Origin: Lutibaculum baratangense AMV1
GTDB taxonomy: Bacteria > Pseudomonadota > Alphaproteobacteria > Rhizobiales > Tepidamorphaceae
Direction of reading: 5' to 3'
Assembly (NCBI RefSeq): GCF_000496075.1
Contig: NZ_AWXZ01000035.1
Coordinates: 124,001-188,000 of the forward strand
DNA: 64,000 bases
The notes under the pieces are model-generated. The model was not told the DNA's origin and did no database searches. It was given only the letters and a program-made list of their open reading frames with translations. Below are positions 43,857 through 52,222 of the stretch, piece after piece. The stretch's first letter is position 1. The number at the start of each line of letters is the position of its first letter. The position numbers and the translations under genes are program-made.

Positions 43857-45115
43857 TGGCCGCGGGCGCCAAAACCGCACGGCCGAGCTGGCATCGTTCG
43901 TCGATCGGCACCGTCGGTGCCATCGGCGGGCTCTATGTCGCGCAGAGCGTTCTGGGCGGGCTGACATGGGTGGGGCTGCCCGCGGTTCTGCGCGAGCAGG
44001 GCACCGATCTGAGTACGATCGGCCTCGTCTCCCTCATCGCCCTGCCATGGGCCCTGAAATTCCTGTGGGCGCCGGCCGTCGAACGCTACCGGCTACCGCA
44101 TCACGGGGGCGACCGGTCCGCCCTCGTGGTCCTCGCGGGGATCGCCGTCGTCGTCGTCTCGCTGGGGATCCTGGGCGCGCTGCCGGCGGCCGGCCTGCCG
44201 TGGATCTTCGCCCTCCTGAGCATCGCCGCACTGGCGACCGCGACCGTCGACATCGCCTGCGACGGCTATGCGGTCCAGAACCTGTCGAAGGCGTCGCAGG
44301 GCTGGGGCAACACGGCGCAGGTGGGCGGCGCCTATCTCGGCTCCGCGATCGGCGCTGGCCTGTTCCTGGTCCTGGTCGACCGCGGAGGGTGGGCTCTCGG
44401 CACCTGGACGGTCGCCGCATTGGTCGCACTGCTCTCGCTGCCCTTTCTGCTGCACGCCCGAACGGCACGCTTCACGGGGGAACGGACGCACCTGCCGTCG
44501 CTCAAGGCGGCGCTGAAAAGGCCCGAGATCCGTCGCGGCCTGCTGGTCGCCGGCGTCTATATCCTGGCGCAGAAGACGTCCTTCAACATGGTCGCGCCGT
44601 ATCTGATTGATCGCGGCGTGTCGCTCGCCACCGTCGGTCTCCTCAGCGGCACCGCGTCGATCGTCCTCGGCATCGCGGGCTCCTTCGCCGGCGGCTGGTG
44701 CGTGCGCCGCTTCGGTGTCCGGCCGGTCCTGGCGCTGGCCCTGCTGCCGCAAGCCCTGGCGCTCGGCTTCCTCTCGCTGTCGGCCTTCACCGAGGCGATA
44801 CCTGTCTGGATGATCGCGGGCACGGCGCTGATGGCCACGTCCGGCGTGATGGCGTTCGGCTTCGTCGCTCTCTACACGCAGTTCATGCGCTGGTCGGACC
44901 CGCGTCAGGCGGGGGTCGACTTCACGCTGTTCCAGTGCATGGACGGCCTCGTGTCGCTCGGCGGCGGCGCGGCGGCCGGGTTTCTTGCCCAGCACCTCGG
45001 CTACGACAACTTCTTCGCGGCAGCCGCCATGCTCGCCTTGCTGGCCGTGCCGGCAGTCGCGGTTGCCACGCAAGGCGGAACGGGAGCCGCTCCGGGCGCG
45101 CCGCGGCCGGCTTAG
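43856..45115 (+). CDS. RhtX/FptX-type siderophore permease (MFS)
   Basis: A 419-aa major-facilitator protein with about 12 transmembrane segments. It resembles single-subunit inner-membrane siderophore importers RhtX/FptX: ALPWALKFLWAPAVERYRLP, ATVDIACDGYAVQNLS, and GFVALYTQFMRWSDPRQAGV with DFTLFQCMDGLVSLGGG. The start codon overlaps the receptor stop (TGATG), so the outer- and inner-membrane importers are translated together. This gives ABC-independent siderophore uptake. The ligand, rhizobactin, pyochelin or another siderophore, is not predictable. Confidence 0.88.
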   Translation: MAAGAKTARPSWHRSSIGTVGAIGGLYVAQSVLGGLTWVGLPAVLREQGTDLSTIGLVSLIALPWALKFLWAPAVERYRLPHHGGDRSALVVLAGIAVVVVSLGILGALPAAGLPWIFALLSIAALATATVDIACDGYAVQNLSKASQGWGNTAQVGGAYLGSAIGAGLFLVLVDRGGWALGTWTVAALVALLSLPFLLHARTARFTGERTHLPSLKAALKRPEIRRGLLVAGVYILAQKTSFNMVAPYLIDRGVSLATVGLLSGTASIVLGIAGSFAGGWCVRRFGVRPVLALALLPQALALGFLSLSAFTEAIPVWMIAGTALMATSGVMAFGFVALYTQFMRWSDPRQAGVDFTLFQCMDGLVSLGGGAAAGFLAQHLGYDNFFAAAAMLALLAVPAVAVATQGGTGAAPGAPRPA

Positions 45116-45268
45116 CTCCTTCAAAAAAATCGCGATGCCAAGCGACGTCTCCGCGCCCAGATTATCGAATGCGGAGCCGTCGTCTCCTCGAACCGGTGTT
45201 TCCACCCGCTCGGAAATGGCTCTAGGGTGCCACCGATCTCGTCCACCCGATTCCCCGAGGCCCCTCTC

Positions 45269-46072
45269 ATGGCGAAAGCCGCGATCGTTCTCCCGTTCCG
45301 TCAGGGTTCGACACGTTATCCCGGAAAGCCGCTGGCGCTGCTGCGGGGCGCCACCGGGGAAGCGAAGACCCTCGTCGCGCGCACCGTCGAGGCGGCGCGC
45401 AATGTGGAGATCGCGGCCGACATCTTCGTCACCTGCGACAGCGAAGAGATCGCCGCCGCCGGCCGGGCGGTCGGCGCCGAGGTGATCCTGACGGATCCCG
45501 AATGCCGGAACGGCACCGAGCGCGTGGCGCAGGCCGTCGAGCGGGCGGGCATCGACGCCGACGTGATCGTGAACCTGCAGGGCGACGCGCCGCTGACGCC
45601 GCCCTGGTTCGTCTCCGCCCTCGTCGAGACGATGCGCGCCGAGCCGGAGGAGGTGGTGGCGACGCCGGTGCTGCGCTGCGACCTCGAGGCGCTGAGGAAC
45701 TTCCTCAACGACCGCCGCAACGGCCGTGTCGGCGGGACGACAGTCGTCCGCGACCTGACGGGCCACGCGCTCTATTTCTCCAAGGAGGTCATCCCCTTCA
45801 TCGGCCGGGAGCCGACGCAGGACGACCTGCCGGAGGTCTGGCACCATGTCGGCGTCTACGCCTACCGCCCCGACGCCCTGAAGGACTACGCGCGGATGGC
45901 GCCGTCGCCGCTCGAGGCGGTCGAGGGGCTCGAGCAATTGCGCTTCCTCGAGCACGGGCTGAAGGTGCGCGCCGTAGAGGTGGAGGCGCGCGGCCACTCG
46001 TTCTGGGAGCTCAATAACCCCGAGGACGTGCCGCTGATCGAGGGCTACCTGAAGCGCATGGGCATCGCCTGA
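45269..46072 (+). CDS. 3-deoxy-manno-octulosonate cytidylyltransferase family protein
   Basis: A 267-aa nucleotidyltransferase of the KdsB type, which activates KDO with CTP for lipopolysaccharide. The start AIVLPFRQGSTRYPGKPLAL is the family glycine-rich/GKP motif, in a form slightly different from E. coli KdsB (PARYASTRLPGKPL). VNLQGDAPLTPPWFV corresponds to the substrate/metal loop, and HHVGVYAYRPDAL and FLEHGLKVRAVEV are typical. A KpsF-type arabinose-5-phosphate isomerase gene at 57902 would supply the same pathway. Activation of another sugar acid cannot be excluded. Confidence 0.8.
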   Translation: MAKAAIVLPFRQGSTRYPGKPLALLRGATGEAKTLVARTVEAARNVEIAADIFVTCDSEEIAAAGRAVGAEVILTDPECRNGTERVAQAVERAGIDADVIVNLQGDAPLTPPWFVSALVETMRAEPEEVVATPVLRCDLEALRNFLNDRRNGRVGGTTVVRDLTGHALYFSKEVIPFIGREPTQDDLPEVWHHVGVYAYRPDALKDYARMAPSPLEAVEGLEQLRFLEHGLKVRAVEVEARGHSFWELNNPEDVPLIEGYLKRMGIA

Positions 46073-46243
46073 GGCGCATGGGCGACAGCGGCTTGCTTCC
46101 CGGACCTGTGCGCCGCTCCCGCCCGCCTCGTCCCTTGCGAGCGACGAAGTAGACGTTCATCGGGTCCCGGCGGAGCCCCTGATGCCCCTCCGGCGCTTTC
46201 GTGATATGGAGCGCGCCAACGTGCCGCATCCGGGGAGAGGGCC

Positions 46244-47137
46244 TTGTCGCGCCGATACTACGTTCTCGACGTCTTCACCGACGAAGCCCTGAGCGGCAAC
46301 CCGCTCGCCGTCGTCCTCGATGCCGAAGGTCTCGACACGGAGCGGATGCAGGCGATCGCGAAGGAGTTCAACCTCTCCGAGACGGTCTTCGTGCTCCCGG
46401 CCGAGGGGCCCGCGCACACCGCGAAGCTCAGGATCTTCACGCCGGGCAGGGAGATTCCCTTCGCCGGCCACCCGACAGTCGGCACCGGCATCCTCATGGC
46501 GCGGCAGAGCTGGGGCGAGAGCGGCGAGATCGAGGGCATCGTAACCCTCGAAGAGGAGATCGGGCTCATCCGCCTCGGCGTCGTGCTGCGCGACGGCCAC
46601 GCCTTCGCAGAGTTCGATGTGCCCGCCAAGCCTGCGGCTCTCGAGCCGGCGCCGGACAGGGAGCTCGCCGCCGCCGCGCTCGGGCTCTTCCCCTCGGAGA
46701 TCGGCTTCGAGAACCACAAGCCGTCGCGCTTCGAGGCCGGCAACGCCTTCGCCTTCGTGCCGGTGCGCAACTTCGAGGTGCTGCGGCGGATCAAGATCGA
46801 GCGGCGGACCTTCGACAAGGCGTTCCCCGACGGCGCCGCCTATGTCTACTGCCGGGAGACGATGTCGACCGGGAACGACTTCCACGCCCGCATGTTCGCC
46901 CCCGCGATGGGCGTCGCCGAGGACCCGGCGACGGGATCGGCCGCCGCCGCCTTCGCGGGGGTGATCATGAAGTTCGACCAGCCGACCGGCGGCCATCACC
47001 GCTACCGGATCGAGCAGGGGCACATCATGGGGCGGCCGAGCCTCGTCGAGCTCGAGATCGAGGTCGATGGCGGCCTCGACACCGTGAGGATCGGCGGCGC
47101 GGCGGTGATCGTGGCGGAGGGCTCGCTGCTCCTCTAG
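46244..47137 (+). CDS. PhzF-family isomerase/epimerase
   Basis: A 297-aa protein of the PhzF (diaminopimelate-epimerase-like) family. It starts YVLDVFTDEALSGNPLAVVL, has the general acid/base Glu in FNLSETVFVLP, then IPFAGHPTVGTGILMA and the C-terminal AEDPATGSAAAAFAG. The start is TTG 46244, supported by GGGGAGAGGG. Members isomerise phenazine precursors or unknown metabolites; no phenazine genes are near, so a housekeeping role is likelier. Confidence 0.9.
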   Translation: MSRRYYVLDVFTDEALSGNPLAVVLDAEGLDTERMQAIAKEFNLSETVFVLPAEGPAHTAKLRIFTPGREIPFAGHPTVGTGILMARQSWGESGEIEGIVTLEEEIGLIRLGVVLRDGHAFAEFDVPAKPAALEPAPDRELAAAALGLFPSEIGFENHKPSRFEAGNAFAFVPVRNFEVLRRIKIERRTFDKAFPDGAAYVYCRETMSTGNDFHARMFAPAMGVAEDPATGSAAAAFAGVIMKFDQPTGGHHRYRIEQGHIMGRPSLVELEIEVDGGLDTVRIGGAAVIVAEGSLLL

Positions 47138-47146
47138 GCACGCCTG

Positions 47147-48253
47147 TCAGGCGGCCACGGGACCCGCGGCCACTACGACCCGGTCGCGACCGCCGTGCTT
47201 GGCCTCGTAGAGCGCCTCGTCCGCGGCCCGCAGCATGTCGTCGACCTCCGGCAGCGGCGTGGAGAAGCACGCCACGCCTCCGCTGGCGGTCATCGAGAAC
47301 GCCGCGCTGCCATATTCGACCCGGGCGCCGCGCAGCGCCTCCATCACCCCGTCGGCGAGACGGCAGGCCTCGGGCAGGTCGTGGTCCGGCAGCAGGATCG
47401 CGAACTCCTCGCCGCCGATCCGGGCGACCGTCTGCCGCTCTGCCGCGTGGCGCCCGAGAATGCCCCCGAAGACACGCAGCGCCTCGTCGCCTGCGGCATG
47501 GCCGTAGCGGTCGTTGATCTTCTTGAAGTCGTCGAGGTCGAGGAAGATCATCGCGACCGACCGCTCCGCGCCCCCCGGCCCCGAGCGGGCCCGGATCAGC
47601 TCCTGCTCGAAGTCCCGCCGGTTCGATAGGCCGGTCAGCGAATCCCGCAGCGCCGCCTGCTCGAGCCGGCGCTCCGCGTCGATCAGGCGGCGCTCGCGCT
47701 CGACGAGCGTGCCGAGGACGACGGCGCCCGCGACGGAGACGAGGAGGAGCAGCGGGTAGACCGTGGCGATCATCTGCGCGGCCACGTGCGGCCCGATGAT
47801 CCAGGCGACGAGGAACTGCTGCGAGATCACGAACCCGCCGATCGCCATCTGGTGGAAGCGCGGCCGGCCGGCGGCAACGCTGAACCGCATCCAGGCCCAG
47901 CCGAGCAGGGCCGCGAGGAAGATCCCGATCGTGCCGGGAAATGCGCCGGGGCCGCCGATCTGGAAGTAGCGGAACAGGGCGGCGACCACGGCGGCGACGA
48001 GCCCGGCGAGCGGCCCGCCATAGGCCGCCCCGAGGCCGACGATGACGGAGCGGCCGTCGATGACCACCTGATCCATCACGATGACCGGGGTCAACATCGC
48101 GACGACGGCGACGAAGCCGAACATGAGGCCGGCGGCGAGGGAGCGGCTCCAGCCGGGCAGCCGCGAGCGCTCGAGCGTCCCGAATGTCAGCGCGAGCAGG
48201 GCCATCAGCCCGGCCGAGCCGGCCAGCGAGGCCAGGATCTGGAGCGGGCTCAT
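47147..48253 (-). CDS. membrane-bound diguanylate cyclase (5TM plus GGDEF)
   Basis: A 368-aa protein. Residues 1-185 form five to six transmembrane helices of the 5TMR_LYT-like sensor type (LGAAYGGPLAGLVAAVVAAL, GAFPGTIGIFLAALLGWAWM). A short coiled linker (ERRLIDAERRLEQAALRDSL) leads to a full GGDEF domain with active site ARIGGEEFAILLP, the substrate-binding NRRDFEQEL start and DLDDFKKINDRYGH. It should make cyclic di-GMP. ATG 48253 is chosen for its strong GGGGAGGGGG site; an ATG at 48316 would add 21 residues. Directly downstream, on the same strand, of the solute-binding/TRIC fusion gene. Confidence 0.88.
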   Translation of the reverse strand: MSPLQILASLAGSAGLMALLALTFGTLERSRLPGWSRSLAAGLMFGFVAVVAMLTPVIVMDQVVIDGRSVIVGLGAAYGGPLAGLVAAVVAALFRYFQIGGPGAFPGTIGIFLAALLGWAWMRFSVAAGRPRFHQMAIGGFVISQQFLVAWIIGPHVAAQMIATVYPLLLLVSVAGAVVLGTLVERERRLIDAERRLEQAALRDSLTGLSNRRDFEQELIRARSGPGGAERSVAMIFLDLDDFKKINDRYGHAAGDEALRVFGGILGRHAAERQTVARIGGEEFAILLPDHDLPEACRLADGVMEALRGARVEYGSAAFSMTASGGVACFSTPLPEVDDMLRAADEALYEAKHGGRDRVVVAAGPVAA

Positions 48254-48413
48254 GTCCCCCTCCCCGACGACGTCGTCTGCATTGCCCCCACCCGAGCTGA
48301 CCCTAGCGTCAGTCATGCGCCAGGATGCCTTTGGATGGGGTTAATCCGATCGCACACGAATGGTTGCCGGGTTGGCCGAACGGCGTAGCGAGCCCGCCCC
48401 CGCGTCCGCTTCT

Positions 48414-50138
48414 TCAGGCCTCCACCGCCCTCCGCTGGCCGAAGCGGTGCGAGCGCAGGCCCAGCACGATCACCGCGCCGCGAGCGCAGAACACGAGGAC
48501 GAGCGTCGTCACGACCGCGGCGGTCGCTATTCCCGGCTGCTGCTCGAAGGCGTCGGCGACCTGCAGGGCGAGGAGCAGGAAGATCCCGCCCATGATCGCG
48601 ACCTCCTCGTAGGGCTCGCCCTGGAAGGTGCGCGGCTCCCGGCCCATGATGACGTCTGACAGCATGCCGCCGCCCGCGCAGGTCAGCGCGCAGCAGATCG
48701 GGATCCAGATCCACGTGAGCCCCGCCATCAGCGCGACCTTCGCGCCGACGATGCAGAAGGCGGCGAAGCCCAGCGTGTCGAGGAACTTCATCGTCCGGTC
48801 GAACCGGCGTGTCGAGATCATCCGCTCCGGGATGACCGCCGCTGAGGCGACGCCCGCGAGGAAGGTCGCGAGCACGATGTACATGTGGACGGGGTCCTGG
48901 ATGATGAAGGGCGGGTAGCGATCGCCGCCGACGAGAAGGTCGCGGATGGTGCCGCCGCCGCCGGCTGGCAGGAGAGTGAGGACGAAGGCGCCCCACAGGT
49001 CGTAGTTGCGCTGCTGCGCCCGCATGAAGCCCGCGAAGCCGAACACGACGGCTCCGATGACGGTGAGGGCGTAGAACCAGCCGGAGTTCAGCGTCTCGGC
49101 GAGGTAGTGGCGGGTCGCCCGCGACAGCGTCAGGAGGCTCTCGCCCTCGAGCCCCGATTCGTAGCGCAGCCGGTGTGTCCACGCGTTCACCGCCGCCTGG
49201 CGCACGACGAAGGCCTCGTCCGGCCTGCCGGCGATGATGTCGACCGAGGTCTCGAAGTCGCCGATATCCATGAGAGCGGTCTCGCCGGGCCCGCCGATCA
49301 TCCTGAGGATGGTCTCGAGCATCCGCCGCTGGTGGACGGGATCGAGGCCCGGCGCCTCGGCCATGGTGATGAACATCGCCTCGTCGACGTTCCGGCCGGC
49401 GTAGGCCCAGCCCTCGGCGGTCGCCTTCAGGAAGCGGGCGAGCCTGTCGCGCCGCTCGGGGTCGGCGAGGGCCTCCTCGAGGACGTAGAGCCCGTCTTCG
49501 AGGATGCCGAGGCCGTGATCGGCGAGGCGCACGACCATGAGCTCGCTCGGCGACAGGCCGGCGGCGAGGATCGACCAGTATTCGTTGTAGGCCATCGCGG
49601 TGACGCAGTCGGCCTCGCCGGAGACGAGGTCGGCACCGTTCTCGCTCTGGACGCCGATCGAGACGTCGCCCATCGACAGGCCGAGGCTCTCGAGCCACGC
49701 CTGCACGCTCAGCTCGTCGCCGATATACCAGACGCCGAGGCGCTTTCCGGCCACGTCGCGCGGCTCGGCGATACCGGCGTCGCGGCGGCAGACGATGGAG
49801 GTGCCTCCCGTCCTGAGGATCTGTCCGATATTGACGACGTTCCAGCCGCGCCGCCGCGCGTCTATGGCAGCCGGCAGCCAGGACAGCGCCACGTCCGCCC
49901 GTCCGCTGGCCACGGATTGCAGCGCGTTGAAGCCGAGCATCCCCTCGATCGTCTCGACGTCGAGGCCTTCACGCTCGTAGAAGCCCTTCGCCTGGGCGAC
50001 GTAGATGCCCGCGAACTGCGCCTGGTGGTGCCAGAGGAGCTGCACGCGCACCGTCTCCGCGTGTCCGGGCGCCAGCCCGAAGAAGACGAGGAGCCCGAGC
50101 GCCAGGCCGAGAAGCTTCAGGGCATATCGGTGCGGCAT
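48414..50138 (-). CDS. NMT1-type solute-binding domain fused to a TRIC/UPF0126 channel domain
   Basis: A 574-aa chimera in one frame. Residues 1-27 are a signal peptide or anchor. Residues 28 to about 345 form an NMT1/THI5-like periplasmic binding protein: VRVQLLWHHQAQFAGIYVAQ, GFYEREGLDVETIEG, LQSVASGRADVALSWLPA. Residues 353-562 carry about seven transmembrane helices of the TRIC/UPF0126 family, with the two internal repeats each marked by a glycine motif: AGGGGTIRDLLVGG (392-405) and CAGGGMLSDVIMGR (487-500). TRIC proteins are cation channels; the E. coli relative YicG moves glycine. No ABC permease or ATPase lies nearby, so the receptor probably acts on its own channel domain. A diguanylate cyclase gene follows. 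Domain calls are firm; gating is inference. Confidence 0.87.
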   Translation of the reverse strand: MPHRYALKLLGLALGLLVFFGLAPGHAETVRVQLLWHHQAQFAGIYVAQAKGFYEREGLDVETIEGMLGFNALQSVASGRADVALSWLPAAIDARRRGWNVVNIGQILRTGGTSIVCRRDAGIAEPRDVAGKRLGVWYIGDELSVQAWLESLGLSMGDVSIGVQSENGADLVSGEADCVTAMAYNEYWSILAAGLSPSELMVVRLADHGLGILEDGLYVLEEALADPERRDRLARFLKATAEGWAYAGRNVDEAMFITMAEAPGLDPVHQRRMLETILRMIGGPGETALMDIGDFETSVDIIAGRPDEAFVVRQAAVNAWTHRLRYESGLEGESLLTLSRATRHYLAETLNSGWFYALTVIGAVVFGFAGFMRAQQRNYDLWGAFVLTLLPAGGGGTIRDLLVGGDRYPPFIIQDPVHMYIVLATFLAGVASAAVIPERMISTRRFDRTMKFLDTLGFAAFCIVGAKVALMAGLTWIWIPICCALTCAGGGMLSDVIMGREPRTFQGEPYEEVAIMGGIFLLLALQVADAFEQQPGIATAAVVTTLVLVFCARGAVIVLGLRSHRFGQRRAVEA

Positions 50139-50330
50139 CGGGCGGTTCCGTCGGGCTGCTCCATCGGGACGGACCCGCCGGACGCAGGCCCAGGATCGGG
50201 CCTCCCGATCGTTCGGCTTGCGCGGAGGGCGTCGTTTCGCTAGAAAAACTCGACTGGAAAGGCTTAATCTTCCCTCAATGGTTGCGGCGGCAATGATCGG
50301 CTGCACGAGGGGATGGGGGATCGGATACCC

Positions 50331-50441
50331 ATGCGGGCCGGAAGCATCGAGCAGGAACACGCAGCCGCCCCGGCGGCCGTTTCCGCTTGCCCGGCCTTCG
50401 TCCTTCTACTCGACGGCATCCTCCTCCTTACCGGCCCCTGA
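50331..50441 (+). CDS. leuA leader peptide
   Basis: A 36-aa ORF (MRAGSIEQEH...) whose end reads FVLLLDGILLLTGP and stop. Six leucine codons (CTT CTA CTC and CTC CTC CTT) fall within ten codons, 113 to 142 nt before leuA. The stop lies inside an 8-bp stem. This is the layout of ribosome-mediated leucine attenuation. An in-frame ATG at 50313 could give a 42-aa version. The ribosome-binding site is a GGGGG run. Confidence 0.8.
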   Translation: MRAGSIEQEHAAAPAAVSACPAFVLLLDGILLLTGP

Positions 50442-50480
50442 GCGCCGGCTGCCCGTGTTCGCCGGGCGGGCTCTCAGGGG
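50435..50480 (+). promoter_or_regulatory. attenuator-like hairpin of leuA
   Basis: CCCCTGAG (50435-50442), which contains the leader stop codon, pairs with CTCAGGGG (50473-50480). An inner stem GCCCG (50451-50455) with CGGGC (50463-50467) nests inside. A ribosome stalled on the Leu codons would change the folding. No clear T-run follows, so termination might be Rho-assisted, or control might be on translation. Confidence 0.6.
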
Positions 50481-50553
50481 GTGATCGCTTCGACAGCTGA
50501 AACGATGACGGCCGGGCGGGGATGGGCCCGAGCCCCGACAAGGAAGAGATCCG

Positions 50554-52125
50554 ATGACTGAACACGCAAGCACGGCCGGCGGCGACCGCGTCGTGATCTT
50601 CGACACCACGCTGCGCGACGGCGAGCAGTGTCCCGGCGCCTCCATGACCTTCGACGAGAAGCTGCAGGTCGCCGAGCTGCTCGACGACATGGGCGTCGAC
50701 ATCATCGAGGCGGGTTTCCCGATCGCGAGCCAGGGCGACTTCGAGAGCGTCCAGGAGATCGCCCGGCGCGCGAAGAACGCGACGATCGCCGGCCTCTCCC
50801 GCGCGAGCTTCAAGGACATCGACCGCTGCGGCGAGGCCGTGAAGGTAGCGGGCAAGCCCCGCATCCACACCTTCATCTCGACCTCGCCCATCCACATGAA
50901 GCACAAGCTGCAGATGGAGCCGGAGACGGTGCTGCAGCACGTGATCGACTCGGTCGGCCGCGCGCGCAACTGGGTCGATGACGTCGAGTGGAGCGCCGAG
51001 GACGGCACGCGCACCGACCTCGATTTCCTGTGCCGCTGCGTCGAGGCCGCCATCAAGGCCGGCGCGACGACGATCAACATCCCCGACACCGTCGGCTACA
51101 CGACGCCGGCCGAGTACCGCGAGCTCTTCCGGCAGGTTCGCGAGCGCGTGCCGAACGCCGACAAGGCGGTGTTCTCCGTCCACTGCCACAACGATCTCGG
51201 CATGGCGGTCGCGAACTCGCTGGCCGGTGTCGAGGGCGGCGCGCGGCAGATCGAGTGCACGATCAACGGCATCGGCGAGCGCGCGGGCAACGCGGCGCTC
51301 GAAGAGATCGTGATGGCGATCAAGACGCGCGGCGACGTCCTGCCCTACGAGGTGGGCGTGGAAACGACCATGCTGATGCGGGCCTCGAAGATCGTCTCGG
51401 CCGTCACGTCCTTCCCCGTCCAGTACAACAAGGCGATCGTCGGCCGGAACGCCTTCGCCCACGAGTCCGGCATCCACCAGGACGGGATGCTGAAGAACAA
51501 CCAGACCTACGAGATCATGACGCCCGAGTCGGTGGGCGTGAAGTCGACCTCGCTCGTCATGGGCAAGCACTCCGGGCGTCACGCCTTCAAGGAGAAGCTG
51601 AAGGAGCTGGGTTACAGCCTCGGCGACAACGCGCTGCAGGACGCCTTCCGCCGCTTCAAGGACCTCGCCGACCGCAAGAAGATCGTCTACGACGAGGACA
51701 TCGAGGCGCTGATCGACGACGAGATCCTGGCGGCCCACGACCGCATCAAGGTCGTGGCGCTGACGGTGATCGCGGGGACCGGCGGGCCGCAGAAGGCGAC
51801 GATGACGCTCGACATCGACGGCCAGAGGCACACGCGGGAGGCGACCGGCAACGGCCCGGTCGACGCGACCTTCAACGCGATCAAGGAGCTGGTGCCGCAC
51901 GAGGCGAAGCTCGAGCTCTACCAGGTCCATGCCGTGACGCAGGGCACGGATGCGCAGGCCGAGGTGTCGGTCCGGCTCGGAGGCGGTGGGCGCAGCTTCA
52001 CAGGGCGCGGCGCCGATCCCGACACGCTCGTCTCGTCCGCCCGCGCCTATGTCCACGCCCTCAACAAGCTGATGTCGATGCAGGATCGCCTGCACTCGCA
52101 GCATTCGAAGGCGGAAACGGCCTGA
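50554..52125 (+). CDS. leuA: 2-isopropylmalate synthase
   Basis: A 523-aa enzyme, first step of leucine synthesis, joining acetyl-CoA and 2-oxoisovalerate. The HMGL-like barrel starts VIFDTTLRDGEQCPGASMTF and has the metal site VHCHNDLGMAVANSLAGVEG and the GAxQxECTINGIGERAGN-type signature. The C-terminal regulatory LeuA_dimer domain (about residues 390-510) is complete, so feedback inhibition by leucine is likely in addition to leader-peptide control. AAGGAAGAG precedes the ATG. Confidence 0.96.
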   Translation: MTEHASTAGGDRVVIFDTTLRDGEQCPGASMTFDEKLQVAELLDDMGVDIIEAGFPIASQGDFESVQEIARRAKNATIAGLSRASFKDIDRCGEAVKVAGKPRIHTFISTSPIHMKHKLQMEPETVLQHVIDSVGRARNWVDDVEWSAEDGTRTDLDFLCRCVEAAIKAGATTINIPDTVGYTTPAEYRELFRQVRERVPNADKAVFSVHCHNDLGMAVANSLAGVEGGARQIECTINGIGERAGNAALEEIVMAIKTRGDVLPYEVGVETTMLMRASKIVSAVTSFPVQYNKAIVGRNAFAHESGIHQDGMLKNNQTYEIMTPESVGVKSTSLVMGKHSGRHAFKEKLKELGYSLGDNALQDAFRRFKDLADRKKIVYDEDIEALIDDEILAAHDRIKVVALTVIAGTGGPQKATMTLDIDGQRHTREATGNGPVDATFNAIKELVPHEAKLELYQVHAVTQGTDAQAEVSVRLGGGGRSFTGRGADPDTLVSSARAYVHALNKLMSMQDRLHSQHSKAETA

Positions 52126-52222
52126 GCCCGGCGGCCACATCGGGGGGAGGGCGGTCCTCGCCCTCCCTTCGCATCCTGCGGCGGCTGGTCGTCGGGCCGG
52201 CCGCGCGGCGAGAGACTGCGCG

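Noticed and set aside
46244-47137. PhzF gene as sign of a phenazine cluster
   Set aside because: No other phz gene is present; the protein family is broad and mostly of unknown function.
47147-48253. Degenerate GGDEF acting only as c-di-GMP receptor
   Set aside because: The active site reads GGEEF and the nucleotide-binding residues look complete, so an active cyclase is the better call.
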